DNA of 7,007 nt from Sulfurovum sp. bin170 (GTDB taxonomy: Bacteria > Campylobacterota > Campylobacteria > Campylobacterales > Sulfurovaceae): the NCBI RefSeq assembly GCF_010892395.1, contig NZ_JAACKB010000337.1, positions 1 through 7,007 on the forward strand, written 5' to 3'. Both the position numbers and the translations under genes were made by a program. A model generated the notes under the pieces. The model saw only the letters and a program-made list of their open reading frames with translations. It was not told where the DNA came from and did no database searches. Numbering within the stretch: position 1 is the first letter of the stretch; each line of letters begins with the position of its first letter. Shown one piece after another: positions 5,462-7,007 of this stretch.

Positions 5462-6890
5462 AGTTGTAAAGATAAAATTAGCAGTTGTACTTATATATTT
5501 AGCAGTCATTATTGGCTTTTTCTATGAGGAGCAGTTTCTTCCAGAAAATATCAACTTCTATATCTATGATGAGATGGCATTTATAATTGCTATCTTTAGT
5601 TTAGGCATAGTTGCAGGTGCAGGAATATACAATCTTGCATTTTATTTTTACATTCACAACAAACACTATCTATATTACGCATTGGCACAGTTTTCAATTG
5701 TTGCTCTTATGATAAATATGGAAGCTCTATTTATCCAACCATTTCACAATATATATAACTTTGAAGCAACTCTCTTCTATATTGATATCTCTCAGGTCTT
5801 TGCACTGATATTCTCACTACTATTTTTACAAAGTTTTTTAAATCTTTACAACATAGAGAAGATAAACAAACTTATAAAAATTGTGATATATATCGCTATA
5901 TTTGACCTTATATTTACACTTATATTTGACCATGCTATTATTGTAAAATTTGTACCTAGTTTCATATGGGTACTGTTAATTCTATCAGAGGCTCATAGAC
6001 TTATAGAGAAAAAAGATATTCCTTTTTATTTTTTAAGTATTGGTTGGTATGTAGTACTTCTTGTAACTATTATTAAGTTTCTCTATCCTCTTTTCACAGA
6101 TGGTGGCAATTCTAGTGCTTATCCTCTTCTGCATATCGCTTTTGCACTAGAATCAACTCTTATCTCTTTTGCTCTATCTTATAAATTTAAACTCGTAGAG
6201 AACGAGCAGAAGAAGCAACAGACCCTTTTGTTACAACAGTCCAGATTGGCAAGTATGGGAGAGATGATTTCTATCATAGCACATCAGTGGCGACAACCTC
6301 TAAACTTTTTATCATTCTCATTTATGCATATAAAAAGAAGTTGCAACAACGATGAAGATGCCTTGCTAACGATAAAAGAGGCAAATGAACAACTCCAATA
6401 TATGTCAACGACCATAGAGAATTTTAGAAACTTCTATAATCCATCCAAAGAGAAAAACAAATTTGATATAGAGGAGTCATGCAGAACTACTCTGAAAATA
6501 CTCTCTCCAACTTTGGAACCTGCAAAGATAAAAATAGATATAGAGATAAAAGAGAACTTCTCATTCTACGCAAATAGTAATGAGTTCCAACAGGTCATCT
6601 TGAATATAGTAAATAATGCTAAAGATATACTAATAGAGAGAAAAGTAGAGAATCCAAAGATAGAGATAACCATAGACAGACCCAAGATAACCATCACCGA
6701 TAATGGTGGGGGTATTGCAAAAGAGCATATAGACAGGATATTTGAACCATATTTTAGTACCAAACAGGATAGTGATGGAATTGGGCTTTATATCTCAAAA
6801 ACTATTATCGAAAATGAGATGGGTGGGAAGCTTAGTGTTGTTACGGATAGTGATGGTTGTAGTTTTATTATTGAGCTGATGGAGACTTAA
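5454..6890 (+). CDS. Membrane sensor histidine kinase with 7TM-DISM-like sensor
   Basis: The 478-residue kinase starts at ATG 5454, chosen because AGGATA (5441-5446) sits 7 bases before it; a GTG at 5433 would add seven residues but lacks such a site. About eight hydrophobic segments (roughly 7-23, 41-67, 72-94, 105-130, 140-157, 161-179, 190-212, 222-243) suggest a signal anchor plus a 7TM block like 7TMR-DISM_7TM, for example GIYNLAFYFYIHNKHYLYYA (57-76). A short coiled linker leads to the H-box with H277 in IIAHQWRQPLN. The ATPase domain has the N-box NIVNNAKD (384-391), G1 DNGGGI (416-421), F-box FEPYFSTK (430-437) and G2 DGIGLYISK (441-449), so the kinase looks active. There is no HAMP or PAS, and almost no extracytoplasmic domain. 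The signal is unknown. It overlaps the regulator gene by 8 bases, so translation is probably coupled. Confidence 0.92.
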   Translation: MDRVVKIKLAVVLIYLAVIIGFFYEEQFLPENINFYIYDEMAFIIAIFSLGIVAGAGIYNLAFYFYIHNKHYLYYALAQFSIVALMINMEALFIQPFHNIYNFEATLFYIDISQVFALIFSLLFLQSFLNLYNIEKINKLIKIVIYIAIFDLIFTLIFDHAIIVKFVPSFIWVLLILSEAHRLIEKKDIPFYFLSIGWYVVLLVTIIKFLYPLFTDGGNSSAYPLLHIAFALESTLISFALSYKFKLVENEQKKQQTLLLQQSRLASMGEMISIIAHQWRQPLNFLSFSFMHIKRSCNNDEDALLTIKEANEQLQYMSTTIENFRNFYNPSKEKNKFDIEESCRTTLKILSPTLEPAKIKIDIEIKENFSFYANSNEFQQVILNIVNNAKDILIERKVENPKIEITIDRPKITITDNGGGIAKEHIDRIFEPYFSTKQDSDGIGLYISKTIIENEMGGKLSVVTDSDGCSFIIELMET

Positions 6891-6904
6891 CTCTATATTT
6901 AAAC

Positions 6905-6933
6905 AAAACTAGGAACCGATGGCTTTAGCCTCG
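6905..6933 (+). repeat. REP-like short repeat, right copy
   Basis: This is the inverted partner of 1930-1957 (27 of 28 bases across 6905-6932). The palindrome GGCTTTAGCC (6921-6930) can be extended by CGA/TCG with a single bulged T (6920), giving an imperfect hairpin like REP sequences. The flanking word CTAGGAACCG precedes it. It starts 15 bases after the kinase stop and has no T-run, so it is not a plain terminator. Confidence 0.7.
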
Positions 6934-6942
6934 TCATATTCG

Positions 6943-6954
6943 GGACTAAAGTCC
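6943..6954. repeat. Second small hairpin, GGACTAAAGTCC
   Basis: GGACT and AGTCC pair around a two-base loop 12 bases beyond the first hairpin. A tandem CCAATG repeat (6953-6964) overlaps its right edge. The pairing of two different small hairpins fits a REP doublet. Confidence 0.5.
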
Positions 6955-6991
6955 AATGCCAATGAATTAAGAATATTGTTATTGATTTATT

Positions 6992-7007
6992 AGGACAAGG
7001 CAGTGCC
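6992..7007. repeat. Half of a third palindrome, cut by the window end
   Basis: AGGACAAGGCAGTGCC already pairs GGCA with TGCC around one G. If it is a full palindrome, the bases after 7007 should read TTGTCCT. Together with the two hairpins before it, this makes 6905-7007 a cluster of palindromes with no gene. Confidence 0.4.

Noticed and set aside
1930..6933. Composite transposon bounded by inverted repeats
   Set aside because: No transposase or recombinase is encoded between the repeats and no target-site duplication is evident; a REP-like family is simpler.

Overview
The window is an AT-rich chromosomal segment that looks like Campylobacterota (the Sulfurimonas, Sulfurovum or Arcobacter-like part of that phylum). 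This rests on base composition, the style of the histidine kinase H-box (SMGEMISIIAHQWRQPLN), and a lipoprotein packed with the acidic N-glycosylation sequon used by that phylum's PglB oligosaccharyltransferase. The genus is not resolved.

Left part (1-1931, all on +): the 3' end of leuA (2-isopropylmalate synthase) is followed after 2 bases by a DUF1343/NamZ exo-muramidase, and 12 bases later by a small membrane-anchored Amidase_3-type N-acetylmuramoyl-L-alanine amidase with a TTG start. The three genes read as one transcription unit. Middle (1932-3057): a short dispersed-type repeat overlaps the stop of that amidase. A 14-bp perfect inverted repeat and a good sigma70-type promoter follow, then an AmpD/AmiD-like Amidase_2 lipoprotein and a long stem-loop. 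Genes for three different peptidoglycan-cleaving enzymes therefore lie within 2.7 kb.

Right part (3058-6890): a 529-residue lipoprotein is encoded on the minus strand, convergent with the Amidase_2 gene and divergent from an OmpR-type response regulator. The regulator overlaps by 8 bases a histidine kinase with a 7TM-type membrane sensor. The lipoprotein is the most unusual gene here: 23 of its 26 N-X-S/T sites fit D/E-X-N-X-S/T, and a 12-residue tandem repeat carries two such sites per unit. No other protein in the window has one. The divergent layout, with a small palindrome between the promoters, suggests that the two-component pair may control the lipoprotein.

Right edge (6891-7007): a run of small palindromes. 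One is an inverted copy (27 of 28 bases) of the repeat at 1930-1957, so about 5 kb holding the Amidase_2, lipoprotein and two-component genes is bracketed by inverted repeats. No transposase, integrase, tRNA, rRNA or CRISPR array is visible.
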